DNA of 64,000 nt, taken from contig NC_057768.1 in NCBI RefSeq assembly GCF_010389155.1, forward strand, positions 10,290,501-10,354,500. The letters are read 5' to 3'. The position numbers and the translations under genes were made by a program. Numbering within the stretch: the stretch's first letter is position 1; each line of letters begins with the position of its first letter. This stretch comes from Erigeron canadensis (lineage: Eukaryota; Streptophyta; Magnoliopsida; Asterales; Asteraceae). Below are positions 35,101 to 46,595 of this stretch, one piece after another. The notes under the pieces were generated by a model. The model had not been told where the DNA came from. It made no database searches and worked only from the letters and a program-made list of their open reading frames with translations.

Positions 35101-35408
35101 CGTGAGAGTCAGAGTCAGATTCAGATTCACATTCGGATTATGAACCTTAGTGCTAATGATTTTTGTTTTTGTAATAATTATAAGATAAATATGAATGTAT
35201 TTGTTACATTATATTTATGATATAATATTATTGTTGTAAGTTAAAATAGATAAAGATTATAAGATAAATATTAATGTAATTGTTGCATTATATTTATGAT
35301 ATAGTATTATTTATTTTAATTTCTTTTATGTATTTATACTATTTTATTATGTATTGACTTATGATTTATGTTCTTTATCTTTGTATATGTAAATCGTTTG
35401 AATTGCAG
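35101..35408 (+). other. AT-rich, intron-like interval in Sire-3 post-pol gene
   Basis: After a Ser/Asp-rich stretch the sequence becomes AT-rich, with two near-identical 80-base segments (about 35175-35230 and 35255-35310). It ends in TTTGAATTGCAG at 35408, directly before the next open stretch. The donor is unclear (a weak GT near 35150), so an intron is only a possibility. Confidence 0.4.
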
Positions 35409-36562
35409 ATAAGCTTCAAAGGATAGGTGTGTTGGACGATCTTGATGCTGAAAAAGATTTAGAAAGTATCAATGATGAAGATATGGAAGAAGGGGAGTTC
35501 ATTACTCCAGAAGCTGATGGAAAAAGGTTGCTTGAGATACCTTATGACTTTGATCGTATCTTTAATGAAGATGAAGTCATTCAAGTTGAACCAATAGCTG
35601 AAGTGGAACATCTCAATCTCAATCCAATCAGAGACAGTCCAGATGAACCTAAGAATGCTGCAAGTATGAGATTTGCTGTATATGCAAACATAGTTGATGA
35701 ACGACATGATAATATTTTTTTATCTATACTGGAATATAGATGCTACACGAGAGGTTGATCTTGGAAGATTTAATATACCTCCGGTGCAGCAAGATCATGA
35801 GTTTATTATTAATAGACTGATTCCAGGTTATAGAGGACATACTGGTTTGGTAATACGTGATACATATAAGCATCGATGTTTTGGGAGTTTATCTCAGACA
35901 AGGATGCACCCAAGTATTTCTCAGTGATACAAAGTTAGTTTTATGATCAGAGAATTGATTTATTTGTTATCAAGAGAAAGGAGGGATGCCAGTACATGTC
36001 GATGAGTCAAAGACATTTCCACTCTCTTAGTGATTCAGACATGATAGATTTGGGAAGACGCTGGTTTGTTAATCTTCAGAGTAATGGACTTGCAGATTTC
36101 TATTGGAATAGATTCCGAAGTGAAAGAATTTGAAATTTCAGTGCTAGAGGTTTGAAGCCTGAAGATAGGTTAATTAAACCTACACCGAAGAAGAAGATTA
36201 AGAATCCAGATGGCACATTTCGTTTTGTCCAGAAAAGGATTAAATGTGTTAAAAAGGTTCCTGCTATCAGATGGGATCAAGATATGCTGACAAAGATGAC
36301 ATTTTGGCAGATAGATATCAAGTCAGGCGAAGCACAAATGTTCATTGATGATTCACAAGAACAAATGTTGCTACGTATGTATGATCCAATGCAGGTTGTC
36401 AACTTGTCAAGAGGTGATCAAAGAATACTTTTGGATACACCTTGCTCAGCAGTGGAATTTTGGAGAGTTGAAGAAAGGCGTTATCGCAATATTCTCGCAC
36501 ATTGTTTGCAAGAGAGAATTCATGCGAATAGCACCAGACTTTTATGTAACGGATACCTTTGA
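35409..36562 (+). pseudogene. Sire-3 post-pol gene, C-terminal part
   Basis: Open 35429-35758 with an acidic start (DDLDAEKDLESINDEDMEE), then in other frames to 36562. 36152-36562 reads KPTPKKKIKNPDGTFRFVQK and FWQIDIKSGEAQMFIDDSQ, then WRVEERRYRNI. It is absent from Sire-2, whose gene ends earlier. It may be a second exon or an independent C-terminal domain. Comparable in position to the C-terminal domain of the Sire-4 gene, but I see only weak likeness. Confidence 0.55.
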
Positions 36563-36605
36563 AGTTCATGTTTTGAAGACTTTAAAGAGATCTAGTTGCA
36601 ATTGT

Positions 36606-36617
36606 CAAGGGGGAGTC
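36606..36617 (+). other. Sire-3 polypurine tract
   Basis: CAAGGGGGAGTC immediately before the 3' LTR. A similar CAAGGGGGAG lies inside the post-pol gene at 34475-34484. Confidence 0.92.
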
Positions 36618-37302
36618 TGTAGATGCAGATTCGTTGTGACAATCGCAACATAGATTTAATTATCGTTTATATTTTAGGAACTATGTTTGTAATCAATTAA
36701 ATAAGAACTTGTGTTGATATTTAATGATTACGTTTGAACTTCAATATTATATCTGTGTGTGTTTTGTATTGTTTTTGTGTATTATATATTGTTTTGCAGG
36801 TACAAGAACATAGAATCAAGGTTTATAAGTGTCGTAGAACACTTGAACAATGATTGGATGTTATGTACGAACCAAACGAAGCTAAACAAAGAGTGAAAGG
36901 TCGTCCCTCGTGCTGACGTCATCAGTATGTAGGAACAACCTCGTGCTGACATCAGCACGAGGTAAGTCGATTGATTTATTGTTTCGGGCCTAATCTGCGA
37001 TTAAGGCCTAAGCCCACACGATCCAATACATAACTAGTATAAATACAAGACCTAATCTACGGAATTAGGTTAATCTTGGTTAATTGTTTTGAGATTGTTT
37101 TGATTATACACGAATCAAGGTTATCTGTTCCTTCGTGTGTCATCCTACACAAACCACAAGCCTTGTGCATCTCCTTAGGTTGGTTAATTGCTTATTAATC
37201 GACAAAAGGCAATAGCAATCTAGTTATCTCAAGAGGATTCTGCACTTTTGACATAACGAATCACATCTTATTACGATCCACGCAACAATAGGGCACCTTA
37301 CA
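36618..37302 (+). repeat. Sire-3 3' LTR
   Basis: Starts TGTAGATGCAG, ends CACCTTACA; TATAAATA at 37038-37045. Palindrome units at 36906-36921 and 36939-36962; the second is a 24-bp inverted repeat with one mismatch. Confidence 0.93.
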
Positions 37303-39695
37303 TCCCCCTCAACGATAAATCCCTCCGAATTAAGCATATTTCGAGTCCCTGCTCTGAGGTAAAAATTTCCAACAATCAATCCTGAACTAGTTGACTTCCA
37401 TGAAAACCAGAAACTTTGAAACTTGAATCAGAAACTTCAGGAACATGGAACATCCTGTTTCAACAGCAATTCTTTGTCTCTGTAAATCGAAATGTTTCTT
37501 TGCCTCATAATCAGAAGAAACATGATATAAGTGCTGCACAACCAAGCTCAAAAATACAAACAAAGATAAAAATGATAATTCTTCATTATTTCATCACTAT
37601 CTTAGCAATGACTTAATCTAGAACTACATTTTTCATTTTCTTTTCTTAACTTGTTCTTCTTTACTATTATAAGTCATAGATCCATATGACCTTATCTTAG
37701 TCTAAGAACTACAAATTATCTAATCAAACCTTATCATTAAAATTTTAAGGTTTTGAAATCTTGACCTTTTATTTTGATCTCTTTGTTCATTTGTCAACTT
37801 CTTAAAATCTAGAATCTTAAGATCTCTGTCTTACCGTTTTAAGTCATTGACCTATAGATATCTAATCTATTCGTCAAACCATCAAGAAAATAAGAATCTA
37901 AAGATCTCTGTCTTATCATTCTAAGGATACTTATGGATAACCTTATCTGAGGTCTTCCATATAGATTATTGATAAGTATCAAGGATTTAGAATCTTAAGA
38001 ACCTTGTCTTATTATTCTATGGTGATAATGGATAACCTACCCTGAGGTCTTCCATTAAAAATAAACATGCAAATCTATATAAATTCCGTTTCTAATAGAA
38101 ACCTAATTACTTATACTTTTGCACGTAAGAAATCATAATTTTTGCCTCCAAAATATGTTCTCATGAAACTTCAAATTTCATGTAAACTTTGGATAACATG
38201 ATCATAAGAAAAGTTTGATGATTCCTAAAATTTTTCGCCAAATCCCCATCAACAACGGATGAAAGTTGACCTAAAATTTTTTCGAATGCTATCAAACTTC
38301 AAATCTTCATGTTTCATCCTATTTTAAAATCCTGGACAAAAATTACAAACCATACGTAATACTCTTATGATTACCTTATCATACCAGTATACATTTTGGT
38401 TGAACAAAGTAACAATTATAAATACCTCTATGATTGTCTTGTCATACTAGTATTTATCTTTATTATGCATAAAATGACCTATACATCCATGTGTATTTGT
38501 CTTTCTTGCCTTTGTGTTGAGAACTTGCTTGACAACCTACAAAATTAAACATCTGTTTGCTGTCCTGCACATCTCAACAAACAATCATCAAATCTTCTCA
38601 AAGTAATAACATACAATCTAAATAAATGAATAATTCTGCAAGATAAAATGAATATACTTATCACTCTATTATTTTATCTAAGTCATTTAAGGTCGATAAT
38701 TCACTGCTTAGCACTTTCAATCTTAGCACATACACAATTAAAATTATTTGACATCTCTGTATCAAATATTTTTGATTCAACAAAATTTCTTTTAAAGATT
38801 GATCTCAAACTATGAATCATCTCTGTGTTCATTCTTTGAAAACCTTCTTTCTAAAGATCAAAACAGTTCCTTTAAAGATTAAATTCAAAACTATGAACAA
38901 CTCAGTGTCCATTCTTAAGAAAATCTTCTTTCTAAGAATACTAAGTAATCATTAACCTAATATTTGTTTATTGAAATTAACAACTCTGTGTTCTTTTCCT
39001 TAAACTGATATTCTGTTAAATAAACAAACTTTCTTTTAGCTTTTGATCATTTCACTATCGCTTAACTACCCTACTCGTTTATACAGTGTTCATAGAATGT
39101 AGTTGAGTCCTCTTGGAAACTAGATTCTATTCTGACTCTGTCTCTCGTGCAATAGGAACTTTTATTTTTACAACAACAACAATAAAAAAAAAATTAAAAA
39201 TTACACAGTGTCACGAAAAACATTACACACACACAGATACACTTAACATAAACGAATAATATCATGAACAGTGATCCAAAAATGATTACCAATATGTTTG
39301 TCCTCTTAAACACTCGGTACTTCCAGTTTTCTTTTGGTTTGTGACACTTTCGACATACCTTGGCCAAGGACAGTCACCATATAACCCGAGTAGCCTAATA
39401 TGTCACTTAATCAACTTTGCGAAATTAAGTGACCCACATTCAAATATACTCTCACAATTGACACAAGCACTAAGATTAAGACATTTGGTAACTACAGGGA
39501 GACGATCTTTAAGAATCAAGTCAGCGGTGATAGGTCGGTGATTCCTCACACGCAAAGCGACATAACTTGACTCACGTACGGAAATATACCCAACATTGCA
39601 TAATGCTAAGTACTTGCATATTTGTGACAACATTATAAAGCGCTTATGAAAACCCGTGACTTTCGATGAGACCCGTGTAGTGAACTTTCTGACAA
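37303..39695 (-). other. Sire-2 post-pol noncoding region, upstream part
   Basis: Continues 20420-22064 across the Sire-3 insertion. Repeats of aatcttaagatctctgtctta with ggataacc-tgaggtcttcca occur at 37800-38060, and a 65-bp pair at 38355-38460. 39310-39700 matches (inverted) the first 600 bases behind pol in Sire-3. A 13-base repeat gacaacattataa occurs at 39628 and 39691. No gene. Confidence 0.7.
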
Positions 39696-39761
39696 CATTA
39701 TAATGTGCCTGGAGCTTCCACTATTGACAAACTATAAACCTGCGGTCTTCCTTAGCAGCTC
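39696..39761 (-). pseudogene. pol: Sire-2 protease stub
   Basis: On the minus strand a phase-matched ELLRKTAGL, a TAG, then FVNSGSS corresponds to the EPRKPISLWYVDSGCS start of the Sire-3 protease; the catalytic Asp is Asn and the Cys is Ser. It breaks off after about 17 codons, and post-pol noncoding sequence follows. Integrase, RT and RNase H are missing. Confidence 0.7.
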
Positions 39762-39783
39762 CTGCACATTCACAAACATATTA
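39762..39783 (-). promoter_or_regulatory. Sire-2 gag-pol junction with branch-point-like stop and acceptor-like CAG
   Basis: On the minus strand AAACTAATATG holds the gag stop (39783-39781) within CTAAT, and AATGTGCAG ends at 39762. The next base starts a codon in the protease frame. Same layout as Sire-1 and Sire-3. Confidence 0.42.
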
Positions 39784-40505
39784 GTTTCTCAAAGGACCCC
39801 TAGCCTTACTGGCTTTGGGTCTTTCATTTTCCTCATCAGAAACCATATCAGCCCAGTAACCACCCGTAGGGACCCAAGCTTTAATCGGTTTAGCAGTTGA
39901 GATGCCGGAGGGTCCTTTTCTGGGTGAAGTCAGTGAACTTCTTCCTTCACCTGGTCGACGACTTGGGGAACCACTAGGCCTCCTATCAGTAGGCAGCCTC
40001 TGGTTATTACCCCTCAAGTCCTTTTGAAATCTAGACATTCTCTCAAGAGATGATGAAGATAATCTCCTAGGACTATGTCGCTGAAAACGATCAATCGAGT
40101 TATATTGCACATTAGAGATAATCCTATCATAATAAGCATGATTCGACTCCATCCTGTATGGAGATTTAGATCTCTAGTTACTTGATTGACTCGACCCACT
40201 AGAACCTTCTCTAAAAGAGACACTTTTAGGCTTAATATCCTTAGTTTCACAGTCCTTTTCAAATTCTCTAAATCTCACATAATTCTGAACTGCTAAACTA
40301 TCCGGATTTCTCCTAGCATACTCTTCATAATATTTATCTTTATAATCTTTCATTGAAATGCCTTTTGATGAACTAGAATTCCCACTTGACTCCATACTAC
40401 CTCTAGACTTTTGAGGTGACATCCTAGACTATTCTTCTTATAAGGACAACAACTTGACATGTGACCAATCTCACGACACTTAAAACATGACCTTCTAGAA
40501 GCCTT
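39781..40505 (-). pseudogene. gag: Sire-2 gag C-terminus with second zinc knuckle
   Basis: Minus strand. A second CCHC knuckle, CFKCREIGHMSSCC, lies near 40484-40443, then a frame change, a charged segment (YKDKYYEEYARRNPDSLAVQ), an Arg/Ser/Pro-rich part (QRHSPRRLSSSSLERMSRF) and the closing TGGYWADMVSDEENE to TAA at 39783-39781. It aligns with the Gag end of Sire-3. Confidence 0.75.
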
Positions 40506-41976
40506 CTTTTATAAGTCACCATGAATTATCTCAGGCACAGGAACCCCATAACCCCTTAATTCATTAATATATTCAAGAGTAGCATATGGTTCTTCCCAAG
40601 TAGTAGGTGCCTTAATAGGATCAACATACCTTTTCACAGTTTGAACTGCAGGCTCATGACCAACAGATAACATTTCTTTAAGTTTTCTTTCAGCAAACTG
40701 TTCAGGTGTTTCAGATTGTACACTTTGACCTTCTGCATCCATAGTGGAAGTTTGAACAAAACCCTTTTTGAAAATTTTATCTTTAAAATCCTTACATGGT
40801 TTTGGCAACTTGTTAGATTTTACTGGTTCTTCAATACTCCAGATTTGATCAATGTTTTTTGGATATTTACCCTTTAAATCTGACTCCTTTGCTGAAAATA
40901 CTTTGTTATTACCTTTTAAAGTATAATAGACAATAGTTTCAAATTCGACTTCCTTTTCAACACCTTTTAGTTTGTTATCTGTTGTCAGTTTGGCTTCACT
41001 TGGGTCTGAGTGAGCCTTAAGTTCACTAGTCTTGTTCTCAGATTTCTCTGACTTAAATGTCTCAGGAATAGGGACATCACTAGATTTAGTCTCAGAAGGG
41101 GTAGTCTTGGGCACATTTTTCGGATTCAGTTTTGTTTGATTCTTTTAAGGACAAAGTCCGAAAGCTATCATAATTGTGACTAAATGGTGGCGGCACAGCA
41201 TTATATTTCTTGACAAAACTAGGTTGTTCACCTTTAGACTTTGCATCTCCAAGATGTCCCATCATAGTTCCTATGTCTCTTATTTTGTTAAATTTGACAC
41301 TTAGTTCAACAATTTGTACCCTAGAATCAGCTAATTCCTTATCTTTATTAGCACTTTCTTTAACTACCCTTTCATAATCAACATCAAGCATTTGTTTTCT
41401 GCCTAGTAACTGTGCATATTTAACTCTAAGGGACTCAAACCTATCTTCTTCAGATTTTATCCGATTAAGATATTCTTTAGCATGACCTTTAAATACTATT
41501 ACATTAGTTGCTAGCTTAGCTCTATCACTAGTGGCATCATTTAATCGGGTCTTTGCTAACTCAATCTCCTTGTTAAGATCAGTTACTTTGCAAGATAAAC
41601 CTATGCTATGCTTACATACAGAAACAAAAGCATGCAGAGAAAAGCTTACCTGTTGTTCTGGAGCCTCAAGATTAGCTACAAAATTCATTAGCTCTTCTGT
41701 GCTTAGATTATTAGGTATCTCAATCTTTACACCTTTGTCCCTTTTCTGTGATTTTGAACTAGATTCAACTTCAGAATAAGCCTCTATAACCTCAGCAGTT
41801 TCGCCTTCAGTGGAAGCCTTTTTAAATTCAGCTCTTACTGGATTTGATGGTTCAGGTTCCTCTTCTACCTTCTGATGAAAACTATCAAGATCATCAGTGC
41901 TGGCATACAATGTATAGTCGAATGAATTATCAACAAGATCGTTCATCCCTCCATCAAAGTCTTGAATTTTAGACAT
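40506..41976 (-). pseudogene. gag: Sire-2 gag coiled-coil region
   Basis: Minus strand. 41976-41092 is acidic and then coiled coil (VTDLNKEIELAKTRLNDATS), frame-shifted near 41100 into 41114-40509, a Lys/Glu/Ser-rich stretch containing GFVQTST and PAVQTVKRY, which are possible LC8-type VQT motifs. It ends at TAA just ahead of the second knuckle. Confidence 0.75.
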
Positions 41977-43020
41977 GAATGCATGATTCTGATCATCGGT
42001 ACTAGTTGAACCCCAATTATATGTACCATCATTTTAAACCACCAATGCTCTTGAGTTGTCAACTTCTCCTGAGCTTCGGTTCCCAGTATTAGCATATTGA
42101 CGCCCTGAATTATGACCAGCAATAAAACCACCTTGATTGAAGTTCTGACGACCTGTAGCTGAATTGTTGTCCCGTCTTGGCCTCTGACATTCACGAGCAA
42201 AATGTCCAAAGCCATTATAGTTGAAACACTTCACCTTAGTTTTATCAAACCCTACTTTGCCGTCTATGACCTTCCTTCCTATTCTATCAGTTAAACGCTG
42301 AACTCTCAATGTTAACATAGCCAATTGCTAGTTCAGGTCCATTTCTTCCAGATCATCTGGATAAACTTGCTTGTAATCCTCCATAAGCAGTTCAGGATCA
42401 GTCAGTTTTCCTCCAATTAGCTTTTCATGAGCCGACACAAAAGAAACGAGCATGCCCAGATGTCCCTCTGGATCATATGCTCATTGGCATACCTGTTAAA
42501 CACGAGCTTGGAGAATTACTATTCTGATTACCATTATGAACAACAAATGCTGCTCCCTGGAGATTTACATACACCAAGTTGTTGTCAGAATCCATCGTCC
42601 TTTTTATTTTCTCATCATCTCGACTATAGAAGGCAATTATCCCTCCACTTGAAGATCTTGAGGAAGGAATGCTTGTCTTGCTATGCTAGAGCTTAGGACG
42701 CTGAACAAAATCACTAATGCCTGCTTCTTTCGATTTTCTTTTCATATCCTGGCTTCTCAGCTTTCGAATAATATGCTCCAGAGTGCGTTTAATGAAGTCG
42801 GGATTTTGTTGGATAGAAGTAATAAATCATTCCCACTTAATAGGAAGTGCCTCCAACAACTTCTCGATAACATCTTCTACATCCGGGTTGTACCCAAAGT
42901 AAGCAAGCTCAACCAGCAAATGACTGTAACGAACCAACATCTCATCAAGAGATTCATCTTTAAGCTAGTAAAAACATAATACTCCTTCTTTAACAAGTCT
43001 TTCCTACTCTTCTTGAGATC
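41977..43020 (-). pseudogene. gag: Sire-2 gag middle part with degenerate first knuckle
   Basis: Minus strand. From 43020 the capsid-like domain continues after the inserted solo LTR (KDESLDEML, then YSHLLVELAYFGYNPDVED), with frame breaks. The first knuckle near 42236-42195 reads CFNYNGFGHFAREC: the second Cys is Tyr, so it should not bind zinc. In Sire-3 the same position is CYNC. Confidence 0.75.
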
Positions 43021-43025
43021 ATCGT

Positions 43026-45254
43026 TGTAACATCCCGAACTTTTTGTATTTGACTATTTGACCTTCCATTAATTAACGTTAGGTTCATTAAGTTTATGTG
43101 CCCTATATGTGATTATATAATTAAATGCTTATGTATTTAATATGAATATGTAAAAGTGATGTTTAATGAAAGTAATGAAAGTAACGTTAAGTAGTTAGGT
43201 GCTTGTTAGTGTGTTAAGACTCTCGGTAGAAAGATTTGCTAGAAAATCTAAGTTTAGAAGTTGAGGGGTGCTAAGTGTAACATAATGGGTTGATGGCCAG
43301 GGGTTAGTGAGCAATTAGGCAGCCCTAATTGTCACAAAACTTCTACATCGTATGTGTGAAAAACCCTCCAGACGATCCATCTCCCTCCCAAAGCAATTCA
43401 TCATCAAAACTCTTCGTTTCAAGGTGTTTCGTCCAAGTTTTGTCAAGATCTTGAATCCCCTAAGTCATCTACAGGTAATATAGATAATATTCTCTTTGGA
43501 ATATGATATTATGAGTCATAGATGAGTATTCAATCCAGACCATGGGGTTTGGGTTGGGTTAATTGATTAAACGTTTACCGATTTTATATTTTTTGGGTGA
43601 TTCAATGATTAATTTATGTTGTAAAGGATTAAAGGATTGATTGATGGATTAAAGCCATCAGAAGTGTTGTCAAAGAGGTCAATTTTATGTCTCCGGGTCG
43701 GGCTATGGGTTTAAGATCGAATAGGAATCGTTTAGAGCAAGTTTAAAATTTGAGTTGCTGGTCGACACCCCAGGTGCGACGCACCAAATGGGTGGTGCGA
43801 CACACCACAGCCCAGGATGGGAAAAGGGATTTTCAATCGATGCCCGATATGCGACGCACCACTAGGGAGGTGCGACGCACCTGTATCTGATCTGAGTATT
43901 TTTAGTGATTGGTGCGACGCACCACTAGGGAGGTGCAACGCACCTGATACCCAGATTACACAAAATGCTTCGTTTAGCTTATATTTCAATCTTATACTCG
44001 TTCTAGGTTGTTGGGAGCACTTAGCAAGCACTATAAGATACTCTTAACTCGTTGGTAAACTGTATCAAGGTAAGATACACTACCTTGACACGCTGAGGGT
44101 TCAACAAAAGCATGGTTTTCATAATTTAACTTCCCTAACGATATTTTGTTGCTTATGGGTATTCGGGGTTACACGGGAGGTTATATGGGCTACGTAATTG
44201 ACCATTGAGACCTGAAATGCAGTCCCAAAGTTATGTGATGTGATGTTATCTTATGAAATGCTATGTAATGAATTATAACATTTGTTGATGATTATTGAAA
44301 TGTGCATGATTGTATGGCTTGTTCATCTAGTTCACTAGACTCTTTAAGTTTCCATACCACGTGCACGTTTAAGGACCCAAACGTTAATGTGAATTGATGT
44401 GATGTGATATATGCTAATGCTCGAGCTATTTTACAGAGATGAAAGTGTTAAGCTTAACCCGTACATGCCTTCGCCAGGGTTGTGCGTTTGATTTGGTTGC
44501 TTGGGTGGCTCCTTGCAATGAGGTACAACGTGGAGAGTAATACGGGAGGTCTTACCAACCCCATTTGTCATTGAACATACGGATTACTCCTGGATTGGCT
44601 TACCATTCCTTAACGACATTGATGTACTACCGAAAGGTTGTTCATCTAGTCGGGTGTGACTATGTCTCACTTATAATGATGTATGTGATGTATGAAATGT
44701 AAAAGATGATTAGGCACATGTAGGGTGATTCATCCTAATATGTTGATGATGATGCTATGATAGGTTTGTGTGATAATATGTTGATGTTTATGCCTTAACG
44801 ATCGTAAAAACTTTCCTATAATGTTTTAATTGGACAAATGCTTTCTAAACCTTGTGTACTCTTACTTAGCTAATTCGTTAGCTAACACTTGTTTTCTTGA
44901 AATGTGTTGTTCCCTCAGGTTTAGCAAGCTTATGATCATTGATGAATAAAGAGCGAGGCATCGGTAGATAGCATTTGAAGATGACTATAGTTACCCATAG
45001 TGGCTGCTCCCTTTAGACATTTGAATTATGTTTTGGTATTTAAAGACTTGTAATGACTTGTGATTGGTTGTTTAATGTTGGGCAACCGATGAATTTCCAT
45101 TTAGACTTGTTTCTATGATATGACAAGTAACACCATTTAATGAATAAACCAAACTGAATTTATTGGTTGGACTTTTAAATGTTTGTTCCGCTTTATTTGA
45201 CCCCGTTAGGTGAAAATTTTTGGAAATCCTTGTTTTTAAAAGATGGTTGTTACA
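43026..45254. mobile_element. Solo LTR (2229 bp), probably Gypsy, inside Sire-2 gag
   Basis: Ends are TGTAACATCCCG and GGTTGTTACA, flanked by ATCGT at 43021-43025 and 45255-45259. No ORF, primer site or PPT. The TGTAACA...TGTTACA ends are common in large plant Gypsy LTRs. Orientation was not decided. It carries a cluster of GGTGCGACGCACC palindromes. Confidence 0.85.
43770..43945. repeat. Cluster of GGTGCGACGCACC palindromes
   Basis: Six to seven copies of a 13-base inverted repeat (6-bp arms, one central base) or its variants within 175 bp, including two ccactagggaggtgc segments joining neighbouring units. Confidence 0.9.
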
Positions 45255-45668
45255 ATCGTCACCTTCACAATGCTCTTTGAGTGCATCCCATAAGCCTTTA
45301 GTTGTATCATACTTTTCAAACAGATGCAAAAGTTCCCCTTAGAGAGCCATTCGAAGAGATCCTAATGCCTTGCTTTCAGCTTCATAATCTTTCTTTTTAT
45401 CAACGTCCATTTGTTCATATGAAGCTAGCCTAGCACTGCTTGAACCTGGAGTCTCACCCGGCACTCTAGGAGGAGTATAACCATTTGTAATGCACATCCA
45501 CATCCTCACATCCATCAATCTACAGTACGACTCGAATCTGCCCTTCCAATTGAAGTATCTGTCAAGGCTTATCAACCTTGGTGGTGAATTGGCCTTTCCG
45601 GTTTCATGATCCATCAAAGTCATTTGATTCAGCAAACCCTGATAGTTTGCGGGTAATTGAGACGTCAT
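45255..45668 (-). pseudogene. gag: Sire-2 gag N-terminus
   Basis: The minus-strand ATG at 45668 starts MTSQLPANYQGLLNQMTLMD. NSPPRLISLDRYFNWKGRF and WMCITNGYTPP correspond to the start of Sire-3 Gag. A TAA near 45341-45339 replaces a codon after RMAL; the frame continues through LFEKYDTTKGLWDALKEHC to the solo LTR at 45254. I prefer this ATG to upstream GTG because Sire-3 aligns from here. Confidence 0.85.
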
Positions 45669-46027
45669 TTTCTCCGAGCTAGCAAACTTCACGAACTGTT
45701 GAAAATAAACGAGGTAGTAAAGTTCACGAGGTCAAAGAAATACGAGGTCGCAATTGAATTGGCGAGGATGTAATTAGCTACCCAAGTCGAAATACGAGTT
45801 TGATGAGGTAATACGAGCCCCCGAGGTCGCAAACGATGCTGAATCTTCAATTTTCTTGAATTCGAAACCCTAAAAGCCAAAAACACACTTTCGATGGCTG
45901 CAAACACCAAGATATACCACAAACAAGATTTCTGGTCGTAAACTCGTGAAAGAATCACGTCTAAACAACCCTAAATCAAACGTTGTCTATCACCATAAAC
46001 TATGACCTTCCGGTATGAAACCAAGAG
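45669..46027 (-). other. Sire-2 leader
   Basis: About 360 bases between the primer site and gag. It contains further acgaggtcgtaa-type palindrome copies (45710-45830). No ORF. Confidence 0.75.
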
Positions 46028-46039
46028 GCTCTGATACCA
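46028..46039 (-). other. Sire-2 primer-binding site
   Basis: TGGTATCAGAGC on the minus strand, two bases from the LTR. Confidence 0.94.
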
Positions 46040-46041
46040 CT

Positions 46042-46590
46042 TCAAAGTCCCCTTGAATCGGATCGTTAATAGTTTGCTCCAGTTATCCAGAGGTGCGAAA
46101 TCCCTCTCTATAACTTGGTGATTCACAACGAAGCCCCTAGATCACCTACTGCCTCGCAGATCTTCTTCGGGCTAGCGAAACAATCCTTTGACCTATTAAC
46201 TTGCTATACTAGCTTGATAATTCGACAAATGTTCAAACCTAATCTCTGTTAGGGTTCGGTATTTATAGGAAAACACAATCTGGGCTTTCAGCGAGTTGGC
46301 CTCGCATTTTCTGCCCAGCTCGACACCTTTACGAGGTCGTAATTGTGTCCCACCTCGTGTTTGGCCCTACAAATACGAGGTCGTATTCCTATAGCTTGCC
46401 TCGTATTTGACCCTGCAAATATGAGGTCGCATTTCATACTTAAGCAGATTAGTTACAAATTCAATAATTAAACTTATTCTAGTATTCTATGCATAATCTC
46501 AAGCTCATTAATGACAATCACATGACAAAGACATATTACAATAAAACCCCAAACAATCTAGACTGCTATTGACATAGACGTGCACTTACA
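46042..46590 (-). repeat. Sire-2 5' LTR (549 bp)
   Basis: Same length as the other copy. TATAAATA on minus (46260-46267), with palindromes near 46332, 46376 and 46425 upstream. Ends at the TTAAG target duplication. Confidence 0.92.
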
Positions 46591-46595
46591 TTAAG
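46591..46595 (+). other. Target-site duplication of Sire-2, right copy
   Basis: TTAAG, matching 16218-16222. Confidence 0.93.

Larger units (their letters stand above)
22065..37302 (+). mobile_element. Sire-3: complete Copia/Sirevirus-like element
   Basis: LTRs at 22065-22747 (683 bp) and 36618-37302 (685 bp), Met-tRNA primer site, gag, PR, IN, RT, RNase H, a 2.9-kb noncoding region, a post-pol gene and a PPT. Length is 15.2 kb. It is inserted in Sire-2 noncoding DNA. Flanks read ctccc on the left and tcccc on the right, an imperfect target duplication. I count roughly 34 LTR differences (about 5%). Coding regions carry isolated nonsense changes and a few frameshifts. Confidence 0.93.
16223..46590 (-). 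mobile_element. Sire-2: Copia/Sirevirus-like element without integrase, RT and RNase H
   Basis: Two LTRs of exactly 549 bp (16223-16771, 46042-46590), Met-tRNA primer site (46028-46039, minus) and PPT (16772-16783, minus) define a minus-strand element. Without the nested Sire-3 and solo LTR it would be about 12.9 kb. Gag, a stub of protease and the post-pol gene are present. The sequence passes from protease directly to post-pol noncoding DNA near 39700. LTRs differ at roughly 38 positions by hand count (about 7%), mostly transitions, so this is the oldest of the three measurable Sire insertions. Confidence 0.9.

Noticed and set aside
43026..45254. DNA transposon with short terminal inverted repeats (TGTAACA/TGTTACA)
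   Set aside because: A 5-bp duplication, TG...CA ends and a 2.2-kb noncoding body fit a solo Gypsy LTR better. A transposon with 5-bp duplications is not fully excluded.
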